DNA from: Carex sylvatica
Lineage: Eukaryota > Streptophyta > Magnoliopsida > Poales > Cyperaceae
Length of the DNA: 49,857 nucleotides
Assembly: GCA_964058845.1 (NCBI GenBank)
Contig: CAXKVR010000557.1
Span: 1-49,857 of the forward strand
Direction: 5' to 3'
Position 1 is the first letter of the stretch. Every line of letters begins with the position of its first letter. The translations under genes and the position numbers were made by a program. This document shows, piece by piece, positions 1 through 10,492 of this stretch. The notes beneath the pieces were generated by a model. That model searched no databases. It had not been told where the DNA came from and was given only the letters and a program-made list of their open reading frames with translations.

Positions 1-3000
1 CTCTCTCCTGATGCCGATTCGATAGCCAATTGTGCACGATCATGGCCCTTGTAAATGTACTTGAAAAGGTATTTGACCGCTTGAATGCTCGAACAAACCT
101 CAACATTGATATGACAATTATACCGCGCAAGTAGCTGTGGGTTATAAGGAACAACCCATCTGTTATCCAACTCTGACCCACGAACTCTTACTCTCCGTCC
201 ATTGTTTCTTCTCCGATATACAGGATATGAGTCTTTCCCTAAGTTTGTCAATTAAAAAAAATGAAGAAGAGAAGGATATGTTAGTCAAGGCATTACAATA
301 TGAATCTCAAGTCTTTCCCTAAGTGTGTAAGTGGTCTGATATTTGCGCAAATAACAAGAAATTTTTTATTGAAATATACCAGTAACGCACATTCAGGTTG
401 ACCATGCTGATAAATACCAGGAACAAAACAAAAAGATCTTGTTTCAAAATTGGCAGAAAGACTACCTTGAATGGTGACCTCTGAGAATTGTTTTGGAAAT
501 GAAAATCTGCACCCCCCTCTTTTCATGCAAGGACATCCGGGTCGTAAGGCACCACAAGGTCCATGCAGCATGTGCTTGACGACCAAATTGTACAAATCAC
601 GATACTTGTGAGGGTCGGGAATTTCAGCAGACACAAACTTGTCGTACATGTCCGGATTCGTGAGCTTATACCTGGGGTTCAATATAATAAGGAAGTGTGC
701 ATGAGGCAGTCCTCTCTTCTGAAATTCAATCACATGCACACGTGATGCAACAACTCCAAAAAAATTCTTCTTATAAAGCCGGTCTCTCAAATCTTCAAGT
801 TTTGAATGGAATATGCGGGCTAATAGATCGGGTCTATCTTGCACATGCTGCCCTGGGGATAATTCTCTGCGTATTTCCTCCCAATCTGGATTGCATGTCA
901 TGGTCAGAAAAATATCAGGGTGCCCAAACCGTGTAACCAATGCCATGGCATCCATGAACCGACGCCTCATATCTCTTGGACCACCTATGAAAGATGATGG
1001 CAGAACTACTCTCTGGCCAATCATGCGAGCTCTGCCTTCGCCTGCAGTTACACTATCGACGATACCTTGAAATATTTCCGCTCTAAATTGTTGTTGCTGT
1101 TTAAGGCACCAGTCCAATCGTGAAGTTTCAATTTTTACGTACATGTCTACAGCATATTGTTGTAGCAACCTACCGCCCAGTAGCAACACATTCTGCCCAC
1201 TTCGTATCTGGAGTTTGTAGCAGTAATATTCTCTTGCTGAAACCTTTTTCCTACCTCTTCTTCCAGTGATCCCTGCATTGATGAATACAATATAAAAAAT
1301 AAAGTTAGATGATAATTTTTCAGGTCAATTCCAAAATGAAGAAGTTATGCCAAAAATAAATTACAGTACGCATCAGCGAATTCCAGAATCGTGATAGCTA
1401 ATTACCTTGCTCAGCCTCATCACCAGCATCTTCATCTGTAATAGACGCCATAGAGACACCCACTCTCGGAATCTTTGGATGCCAACCTACTTCACCCTTT
1501 GGGAATAATAATGGATATGCTAATGGATCATAGCATCCAAAATGGTAATTCACGATTCTGGATCGAAATGACCTCCCAAATACAACAATGCTTCTTCTAA
1601 ATGCAGTGTTATCACCATTGCCCTCAACCCAAACCGCAGCCACTTGTGATGTTGTTGGTATATTGTAGACACGCTGATCAAGATCTGCGGAGGCATTTAG
1701 CGTTATTCCAGAAGTGTCAAGTGTGCGCAACTCTCCAAGGCTCCTAAAGACTCTGCTATATGGATTAGCAGAAAGAATTATCATTAGCTTTGCTACTATC
1801 TCCTTATCAAGGCTTGGCATCCTTTGCAGTCGATGATCTAACTCGGATTCCGTGTCGAAGAAATAAAGTTGCAGATACTCTGGTAGCCTTCCTTCTCTCG
1901 GCACCAATTGATCAATGAAGTGATATATCTGTCCATGAACACGAAAGTTATACACTCCCCCGCAATTTGAATTCTCATTGGTCACACCGACACCACGGTT
2001 GGTATTTTTCTTTCGCTTTGCATCCTTTACTCCAAATGATGTGAATGAGAAATGGGTATTGTAGGACCTTATGTGATGTCTAAACTCAACACCAATCTTT
2101 TCATTAGTGGTGAACAAATAATAAAGTGCATCCGGCACACTGGAGCTTGCTAGTTGGGTTTTCCCATTCATGCAACAGAATGTAGGGATTTCGTACTGGA
2201 ACTTTTTGGCCCCACAAAACATGCAGTAGGTTGGTTCTTTGAGTAAACTTTGCGTGGAGGGCAGGTCTTGACATACAAAATCAAGAAGGTTGGATGTATA
2301 TTAGCATAATGATCTGAATTATCATATGATGATGTTGGTATAAACGCTGATGTAATAACTAAAACTATTCTCTAAATGCAGAAATGTAATTTTGGATCAA
2401 CCATTAACACATCACAGTACAGTTGGTATAAACGCTGATGTTAAAAAAAATGGTATAAAGGACACTAATAGTTACGTGCTATGCATAACACTTGAATGCA
2501 ATTAGTAATGGCCATGTTAAAAAAATAACCAGGTTATTTCTGATGTTACTATCTTTAAGTGCAAATCAAATTGGAGAATACAAAACCAGACAAGAGGAAG
2601 CTCAACTTCGTTTTATTAAAATATATCATGATGGGATAACAATCGTACCTTCACATCGATCAGTGATGACAGGCTCAACAAATTCTTCACACCAATCCAG
2701 TATGTTGATTTCCTCTATATTTTTCAGATTCTTTTTTGTTAGTAAGAATAATACTATAAATTACTAATTATTGTAAAACAATGTTATGGAATGCTATAAA
2801 CATATACCTTCAGTAATATTATCAAATTCATTTGTAGTGTCACTTTGTTGTATGAGCACAGGTGGTTGGTTATTGGCTCTGCTGTATACCCTCTTACGAC
2901 ATGTTTGTACACCTACAAGGAAATCCAACTCAATATAAATTTTGATAAGTATACCCTCTTACGGCATTGTTAGTAAGAATAATACTATAAATTAATAATT

Positions 3001-3842
3001 CTTGTAAAATAATGTTATGGAATGCTATAAACATATACCTTCAGTAATATTATCAAATTCATTTGTACTGTCATTTTGTTGTATGAGCACAGGTGGTTGG
3101 TTCTTGGCTATGCTATATACCCTCTTACGGCATGTTTGTACACCTACAAAGATATCCAACTCAATATAAATTTTCATAAAATAAATGAACTTTCAATTGT
3201 TTTAACAATTGAAAAAAAAATCACAGGACCATGTGACGACCTACAAGCACGATCAGGATCAATTACTGAAGCTCCATCAAAACGCACGCTTAGTGGAGTA
3301 CTTGCACTTGCTTGATTTCTGCTAAGTCCAGTAGCCTCATAGGATGTTGTGCTTCTGTTATTGGTCATTGGCAGTGATGTCTGTGAATTTGTAGGAATAC
3401 TTGATGTTGCAATTGCACTTTGTATGGGAGAATTGCTACTCTGCCCTGTTTGCTGCTGCTTATTTGCGCGATTGTTCAGTAGAAGAGCTTGTTTCTTTTC
3501 CTGACTCATTTCTTGATATGTTCTATTGAAGTACTTTCTCTTTTGTTCCAATCGTTTATCTGTGAGAGTGTAAAAAGAATGATGTTAGAAATTCAGGTGA
3601 ATTAGCAATTGATCAAATTGCTTCTGTTTCAAATCGTGTAGATTGAGTTATTGCTGTTGAAAAACCTGATGATGTCGATTCTGTTGCATCTGAATATGTT
3701 TGTCGATTGTTCAGTGGTGGTTGATTTTCCTTTCCATGGTGATGCCTCTCCATTGCAACTGGCGTGGAAGTGGGAGGAGGCAAGAGGATCCACTCGGGTT
3801 GGTTGCTAATCCAATACACACGAATTTCACTTGTGAAAGTAC
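1..3842 (-). CDS. Helitron replication initiator/helicase gene, N-terminal part, runs off the left edge
   Basis: Reading the minus strand, eight exons can be chained: 3842-3666, 3559-3230, 3143-3039, 2912-2808, 2714-2649, 2266-1406, 1272-466 and 238-1. Each junction has GT/AG and keeps the frame, and every intron is phase 1. The 2266-1406 exon encodes the plant Helitron N-terminal region (PTYCMFCGAKKFQYE, then GVYNFRVHGQIYH and YDPLAYPLLFPKGEVGWH). The 1272-466 exon holds the Rep HUH motif GLPHAHFLIIL near 674-720. The 238-1 exon holds the two-tyrosine motif YLFKYIYKG near 46-75. In known Helitrons this protein nicks and rolls single-stranded DNA, and the SF1 helicase follows, here beyond position 1. 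The first exons (3842-3230) are Ser/Gln-rich and I do not recognise a domain in them. The start codon was not found; the 3842 boundary is a splice acceptor. The reading frame looks intact in the visible part. Splice sites are inferred, not proven. Confidence 0.85.
2736..3180 (-). repeat. 231-bp tandem duplication containing one Helitron exon
   Basis: Copy 1 begins at 2736 and copy 2 at 2967. Each includes a 105-bp exon (2912-2808 and 3143-3039) with intact acceptor and donor, and about 6 differences between the two exon copies. Both exons are phase 1 at both ends, so including both, or skipping one, keeps the frame. The join carries a stray fragment (2951-2966) that matches the middle of the copy-2 exon, as if a templated insertion occurred during duplication. 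Confidence 0.9.
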
Positions 3843-3998
3843 CTGCATCATTTAATGTGCGTTGATTGCTATCAGTTTTAGTTCAGAAGATCTACTCTAT
3901 GCTGTCAATGGGCAGGATGTGGGTTGTGTAAAGGTGTTTTGGTATATACCTATACCCACCCATTAAGAATTTGCTTAGCTATACCATACCTTTGTTAA

Positions 3999-4120
3999 GA
4001 ATTGACTTTACAAGTAATTGTTAAGTGGTTAGTTTTAGAATTGGGATATTGGAACCAGTGAATTGACTTTACAAGTAACTGTTAAGTGGTTAGTTTTAGA
4101 ATTGCGATATTGGAACCAGT
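3999..4120. repeat. Tandem duplication, 61-bp unit, two copies
   Basis: Unit 3999-4059 is repeated at 4060-4120 with only two base differences. It lies upstream of the recognisable Helitron exons and codes for nothing I can recognise. Confidence 0.9.
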
Positions 4121-4368
4121 GATAGAGATTATTGAAGTCCTATTCACTCTTTGGGTGGTAACTGGTAAGTCTTATCATACAGTGGCAATTTCTACTTTAC
4201 CTTTTCAATCATAGGCTGATATAGAGTTGCAAAGCACGAAATTGCAATTACTATCGTCTAAATTGGCCAATCTAAGGTGCTTGGAGCAGCGACACTTGTT
4301 ACTCGAGAGGAGACATAATTGAAACTTGAAAGGCAATAAAACTGAAGAAATAAATCGTACCAGTTAAT

Positions 4369-4665
4369 AAACTCAGAAACTCAGAAACTCAGAAACTCAG
4401 AAAATTTACCAGAAACTGGGTTCTATTGCTGGTACCAATATCGTCCCCAAATTTACCAGAAACTCAGAAAATCACCAAATCACGAAACCAGAACCAGAAT
4501 CAAACTGGGTTCTATTGCTGGTACCAATATCGTCCCCAAATTTACCAGAAACTCAGAAAATCACCAAATCACGAAACCAGGACCAGAATCGTTGGCTGAT
4601 CATTTACCAGAAACTCAGAAAATCACCAAATCACGAAACCAGAACCAGAATCGTTGGCTGATCGA
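4369..4665. repeat. Compound minisatellite
   Basis: Four short AAACTCAG units open the array (4369-4401). An approximately 88-bp unit containing GGTACCAATATCGTCCCC then occurs twice (from about 4414 and 4503). A shorter block ending CGAAACCAGAACCAGAATC is repeated three times (to about 4650). It probably lies in the 5' region of the Helitron gene or just outside the element. There are no spacers of equal size, so it is not CRISPR-like. Confidence 0.85.
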
Positions 4666-5231
4666 TGCCAGTACCAATTTACAACAACTCATATAAATAG
4701 AGAGAGAGAGAGAGCACCTGAGCGAGAAGAGCTTAGAGAAAGAGCATCTGTCGCCTCCTCCGATTTTTGTTCTGGCGCGGTCTCTGACTTGAATTTCTTC
4801 CGATCAGAGAAAAAGGGGAAGACGCAGCGGGAAGGGGGAGAAAGGTTGGCTCCAATTCTCTCCGCACGCAATCGCTCCACGCGAGGAAGCTTTCTCCTCT
4901 CTGATTCGACGAAGAGTGCGAAAATCCCTCTTTCTCCTCCCCTCTCGTAATCTCTCTTTCTCCTCTCTGAGTCGACGAAGAGAAGACTGAAGAAGTGCGA
5001 AGGGATTTGACGGAAGCGGTTCTCATTATTGATCATATGTGGCGCGATTTTGATGGAAGCGATTATAAGAAAACAAATTTTAGGATCACATGTGGCGCGC
5101 GCAGTGCATACTAACGTGTTGAAGCACATAATTTTAAAAATTTCTCTCTGTGTGATCTCAAAATCCAATGGCTCAGCATCTTTGTGAAAATAGAGTGTAA
5201 ATCAGGACCCTTGGAGGATCTAGACTTTAAG
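4666..5231. other. Purine/pyrimidine-biased tract upstream of the Helitron exons; possible 5' leader
   Basis: The stretch contains a short GA repeat (about 4699-4714) and repeated TTTCTCCTCTCTGA-GTCGACGAAGAG blocks (4890-4985). Overlapping open frames exist on both strands, but they are Arg/Ser/Glu-rich artefacts of the composition. A short palindrome (CTCCTTAGTAAGGAG, around 5231-5245) lies at its right end. It may be the promoter or untranslated leader of the minus-strand Helitron gene, but no Helitron 5' terminus could be fixed. Confidence 0.35.
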
Positions 5232-5540
5232 CTCCTTAGTAAGGAGGGGAGATATCAGATAAATATGAATACAGATTCGTATTAAATTGAATAATTATTA
5301 AAATAATATAAAAAATATTAAAATTTATAATATTAATCTAATTATAATGGTGAATAACATAAATATTTCATGGTATATATTAAAATATATGATATATATC
5401 TATTATTTAGAAGCAGATAACTGAAACGTAAAATCATATTAATATCTTTATCTATACGAATATTTAAATATTAAATATCTACGTATAAATTTTCGAATAC
5501 ATATCGAATACGGATCAGATATTATTCACACCGTTTCACC
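5232..5540. repeat. AT-rich degenerate repeat
   Basis: The segment is very AT-rich and has short runs such as CGAATACGGATCAGAT near its right end. These resemble the ATCCG/TATTCG-rich interior of the element at 19610-20080, so it may be a decayed relative. No terminal repeats are clear. Confidence 0.3.
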
Positions 5541-5836
5541 CGTAATGCAAAGATGTTATACTCGGATCTTTTGCAAAAGTGAGCAACTGAAATTGACCCG
5601 AACCCGGTCTGAACCAAAGCCGAGTCGGCGCTTGGCTGATGCGCTGCTCCCGGTTACGTACCAAATACCAATCCACATCTCCAGCTCCTTGCTTCGACCG
5701 CCGGAAAGCGCACGATTAGTTCAGAAGAGGTTTTATTTTATTCGCAGTTAATTGAAAGGTTTGCTACAGCTATTAGATCACCACTACAAACCAATTATTT
5801 TCGAGAAGAAGTAAAGGGAGGAAGAGAGGTGCAGAG

Positions 5837-8800
5837 ATGGGGAATATGTTCACGAAGAAAGTAAAGATCACGGAGGTTGATCGTGCGATTCTTACGCTCA
5901 GGACGCAGCGCCGAAAGCTAGGCGAATACCAGCAACAGGTGATTTTGATCGATTCGCTTTTACATCCTTCTGATTTAGTTTAAATTGTAGAACTTTAAAG
6001 GAAAGGAATATTGCTAGTTTGAACAGTCTTTGTTGACAATCTTAATTGTCGATGCTGACTTACTAGAAATCTAATGTAATTGCATAACAATCGTGCCTTT
6101 TTAACAATAAAAAAAAAAAAAAAAAAATGCTTTTTTCAAGTTGGAAGTGCTTTAGTGAATGTTAATCTGTAAGATTTCAGTGGTAACCTTTATATTGATC
6201 TAAATTGTAGTATTTCTTTCTTAAATGCAACTGTCAAAAGATATATTTCATCCTTTGGTGGATCCCTACCAAATTTTACACAATTACATATGTTGATTTT
6301 GTCTATATTTCGTTGTGTAGCTTGAAAAAGTTATTGAGGCTGAAGTAAAAGCAGCAAAGGACTTAATTGCGCAAAAGAGAAAAGACAGGGCTTTGATTGC
6401 ACTAAAAAAGAAAAAAGTTCAAGAAGAGCTACTTAAGAATGTTGATGGATGGCTAATAAATGTTGAGCAACAGGTATCATTGAAACATTTTTGCATTTAG
6501 TACTGTGAAATAACAATCTTGAAGTATTATTACACAGTCAGTTGTTTTATCTTTCCTTATAAAGAGAATGTGATTGACAAAATGAACCACCAGACAATTT
6601 TGTTCGTGCATTAGAGTTTACTTTCTGTTAAACCTATTGGAAAATGAGCAAATGGTCAGAAGTTGTATGCAGAGATCAATTAGACTTAGCCAGTGGTAAT
6701 CTGAGCGCTAATGTAAGTTCTAGGGTATTTCAATATATTTATTCGACATTATATTGCAATTCCTTCTGGATGGTCTTAATAATATCAGACATATATAAGC
6801 AATAATCAGGAGCAAAGCTTAAACTGAGTATCAAAGAATCAATAACCACTTCACTGTTCCGAACTAAGTTGTACATACTTGGTTCGTTACCGACTGCAAT
6901 CATGACCAAGTGTTACTATCATTTTTGTGATTAGTTTTTTTTTTTTTCGTGTTCAGTTGGCAGATATTGAGTTGGCTAGTAAACAAAAAGCTGTATTTGA
7001 TAGCTTAAAGGCCGGAAGTAGTGCAATTAAATCGATACAAAGTGAGATTAACATTGATGATGTTCAGAAGTTGATGGATGATACTGCAGATGCCAAGGCC
7101 TATCAGGAGGTTATCTTGTCGTTTTATTTAATTTTGTTCATTTACTCTCAATATACATTGTTCATTCCCTCTTTATTGATCTTATATGGCTCCTCATTTT
7201 TTTTTTTTTTTAAATGGCTCCTCATAATCATCTCTTGAATGAATATTCTGGGGCTCAATTGAACTGAAGAGGACTTAGGTAACAAATTGAGCAAAAGTGT
7301 GGAAGTTTAGGGGCTATTTTCTTGACTTTATTTCTATCAATGTGAAAATTCGGTTCTTTCTTTTTATTTGTACTTTCCTCACTTTGGTCTTGTCCATGCT
7401 TGTGATTTTTTTAGAAAATTTCAAACATTTTTTTTAACATGGTAGTTACTCCTTCAAACTGGACTATCATTTACTTTTGCATTAAATCCCCTAAAGACCC
7501 CTACTTGATAGAGAATGCTCTTTTCCCAGCCAAGATAAGGAACTTTGTTAAGGGTATTGGAACTTCCTAGGGAGTATTGGGGCTGTATTTGCAGTGAGAT
7601 TGTACCCTTCTATATTATCATTCTCTTTCAACTGTTCTTTTAACTTTTTCTCCCTACTCTTGTGCATCCACTTTATTTGTAAATCTTTAGTTGATTCTTA
7701 ATGCAGTAAATCAGTATATCTAATAATAGTGCGATGCTTATTGTCTATTCCCTCATAGAAAGTGCAACTTAGAAAAACCTAGTCTGGAATACTTATGTAA
7801 ATAGATTCATTCTCTCTATCTATGTTTGTGAATATTTATTGTTATATAAACTATATACTCTAGTATTAATTCAGTTATTTCTTGAATGTAGGAAATTAAT
7901 GCGGCATTCCAGCTATCTGCTGAAGAAGAACAAGAAGTCATGGATGAATTTGAGAAATTGGAAGAAGAGGTTTGCATGGCCATTTTTCACTCTATATAGA
8001 TTAGGAAATTTACTCCCTTTGAAATATTTTGATAATAAATTATTTCCTTTTATCTCCAGATGGTGGTGGAAGATTTACCAGAAATACCAGTGGAGCCTGT
8101 TATAGTGGAGAAGAAGGACGAGGTATGAAAATAATCCATCTGCTTTTTTTGTTCATCTTCTCATTTTAATATAAAAGAATATTGCTAATCCCATTTAATG
8201 CTGAGTTTTTCCTTAATACTTTGTGTTTAGATAAGTGAAGAACCATCGCCAAATGATGAGATTGTACTTCCTGATGTACCCAAAACCCCTGTACAGGTTG
8301 CTGGTCAGAGTTCTACCTCTGAAAGAGAAAAAGGTCTCTCTCTCTCTCTCTCTCTCTGTGAGGTTCAGGCACACACAAACTCACACAATCACACTCTTAT
8401 TAAGTACAAATCCTATACGGAAGTGGGTGCAGAAACAATGGGAAGAAAATGACGGCCTATCTTAACATTACTGTAATTGGGGAAGTCAAGAAGATTACTA
8501 AACATCTAAAAGATAAGGGAGCCCTTATTAAAAAAAAAAGTTTCTAAAAGATGTGAAATATATTTGATGCATAATCATAGTGCATTTGGTGTACCATGGA
8601 TGACAGTTTCAGTCCCCAGCACTAAATTGTATCTGTGTACAATTTGGCTTGAACCATTGTGCAACTTTTAGCTCCTTTTCTTCATTTATCTTCTTTGTTT
8701 GAAAACTGAATGTACGGCCAAGTTGGTTGTTTGAGAGCTACATACAGGTCAATCAACTATGAGAAGTTTGGAGAAATTGTCTGTCATTATGTGATTACTG

Positions 8801-8852
8801 ACTAAATTTAGTTCATAAATTTACAGTCTTGGAGGAGCCCCTCCCAGCTTGA
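5837..8852 (+). CDS. VPS20: ESCRT-III subunit VPS20/CHMP6, seven exons
   Basis: The exons are 5837-5938, 6321-6473, 6957-7109, 7892-7969, 8060-8122, 8231-8333 and 8827-8852. All have GT/AG borders, and together they give a 225-aa protein close to the usual plant VPS20 length. It starts MGNMFTKK, so glycine 2 is a likely N-myristoylation site, as known for VPS20/CHMP6. The basic, coiled-coil SNF7 core follows ([56 protein letters not shown]). The acidic tail has DLPEIP and ends [11 protein letters not shown]20 nucleates the SNF7 polymer on endosomes during multivesicular body sorting. The identification rests on the continuous match to the family; intron borders are inferred. Intron 6 opens with a TC repeat directly behind its donor. 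No promoter box was confidently seen between 5545 and 5836. Confidence 0.95.
8335..8357 (+). repeat. (TC)n microsatellite at the 5' end of VPS20 intron 6
   Basis: About 23 bases of TC repeat start one base after the first G of the intron 6 donor. The repeat forms positions 2 onward of the intron, so the donor is GTCTCT instead of the GTAAGT consensus. Confidence 0.9.
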
Positions 8853-9403
8853 AGGGAAAAACTCAAGACGAAAATGGTTTCTCTCCAATTTATCTTGAAA
8901 CTTTTGTAAATTATGCATGAACAAATCAGATCTCTCCTATACAGTTCTTGGTTCTCTCATGTGATCTACTGTTGCATATTCCATAGAGAATAAAAATTGT
9001 CCTGTGCTGTTTCGTTATTTATACATCGTTTATTATTTATTAAGTTTATTTATAATTTCATACCTTTTCTCGTGACTTGTCACTTTTGTGCGTACGAGTG
9101 AGATTTGTCAGGAAATTACCGACTGTAAAGCTTGTTTTGGTTTTTCTTAATCATTTCTTGAATGTCTTTTTGTATAGGCATCAAATGCAAGCAATTGATG
9201 ATTTACATTGTTTTCCTCATAGTACCTTTCGTTCGATTGTAATATTGCATGATTAAAATAAGGCTCCAATTCCATTGGAAATTTTTGTCATTGGAAAAAA
9301 ATTAAATTGGTATATGCAGTACCGTATTATAATCTTTGTTAATACATCACAGAAACCCTGAACTTCTGTGAGAATCGAAGCATTCTACTAAGAACCAATT
9401 ACA
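8853..9403 (+). other. VPS20 3' region with candidate poly(A) signal
   Basis: An AATAAA hexamer lies at 8989-8994, about 140 bases after the stop codon, and is a plausible polyadenylation signal. Nothing else is recognisable before the hAT junction repeats. Confidence 0.4.
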
Positions 9404-9916
9404 GATCAATCTGGAGTCTGGATCCAACTCCTTTAGAGGATCAAAATATCCCAAAACTGAGTGAGAAAAATGGCACGATGGAGCCAACTTTGTCATAGAA
9501 CAGCACAGTTCAACATGTCATGCAAAATATCTAATTACGACACAACATATGATCACGTAAGTAACATATAATTAACATATGATCAGTCCGGAGTCTGGAT
9601 CCAACTCCTTTAGAGGATCAAAATATCCCAAAACTGAGTGAGAAAAATGGCACGATGGAGCACAGTTCAGCATGTCATGCAAAATATCTAATCACGACAC
9701 AACATATGATCACGTAAGTTACATGTAATTAACATATAATCAATTCGGAGTCTAGATCCAACTCCTTTAGAGGATCAAAATATTCCAAAACTGAGTGAGA
9801 AAAATGGCACGATAGAGCCAACTCTGTCATGGAACAACACAATTCAGCATGTCATGCAAAATATCTAATTACAACACAACATATATGATTACATAAGTTA
9901 CATATAATTAACATAT
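9404..9916. repeat. Triplicated hAT left junction
   Basis: Three tandem units (about 9404-9580, 9581-9737, 9738-9916) each hold some 55 bp of host flank followed by the left end of the hAT element. Unit 2 lacks about 22 bp present in the others. After unit 3 the element continues to its right end. Confidence 0.85.
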
Positions 9917-10159
9917 GATCATGTAAGTTGCATGTAATTAGAATCATTAGATCTTAATCAAATAGTGAATCATGAATAAATTAATTTAAATTATGATCAA
10001 ATGATCAAGCAAATCACGTAAGTAAAATGCACATTTGCGTGCTGTGATCACCCCTCAACATTTTAGTCACAACATGTGAAAAATTGACTTAATCACGACA
10101 CAGTATGGAACCAAAATCACAACGTGTTAATCACAACACGACACTTCTTTTCCACTCTA
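9458..10159. mobile_element. Non-autonomous hAT element, family A (CACGGCACG-rich)
   Basis: The left end TGAGTGAGAAAAATGGCACG and right end TTTTCCACTCTA match the ends of the elements at 23288 and 37443. The 8-bp flanks are CCCAAAAC (9450-9457) and CCCACAAC (10160-10167), one mismatch. The interior has many CACG/CGTG motifs and no coding capacity. An 8-bp target duplication and a YARNG-like end are hAT hallmarks. Confidence 0.7.
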
Positions 10160-10492
10160 CCCACAACCACAACTATTAAGTTCCTGATCGCATCACTTAA
10201 GTCCTTCCGGATGAAATTCTTGGAATCGGAAGTTATTGATTAGCATCTCCTGTTCAGCATAACGTACTATATTTCTGAGCTGCTTAGGAAAAATACAAGT
10301 ACCAAATATATTTCAAGACTTGTAACTACACCAAACAATTCCATGTCACTGTAAGGCAGAGCAAGCATTCCCAACATCATAGGAAAGTGTCAGGATCAAC
10401 TATTGTCAGCTTATTAGCATAACAGAGATTCCAAAACAATGATTTCAAAGCAAATTGAGAAAAGAAAATTTAGAAAGCAGATGACAAGGAAT

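Noticed and set aside
4369..4665. Regular repeats considered as a CRISPR array
   Set aside because: Units are nested and abutting with no unique spacers, and the genome is a plant nucleus.
4654..5168. Overlapping Arg/Ser/Glu-rich open frames on both strands (98, 159 and 97 codons)
   Set aside because: They result from purine/pyrimidine bias and short repeats; they overlap each other and show no domain.
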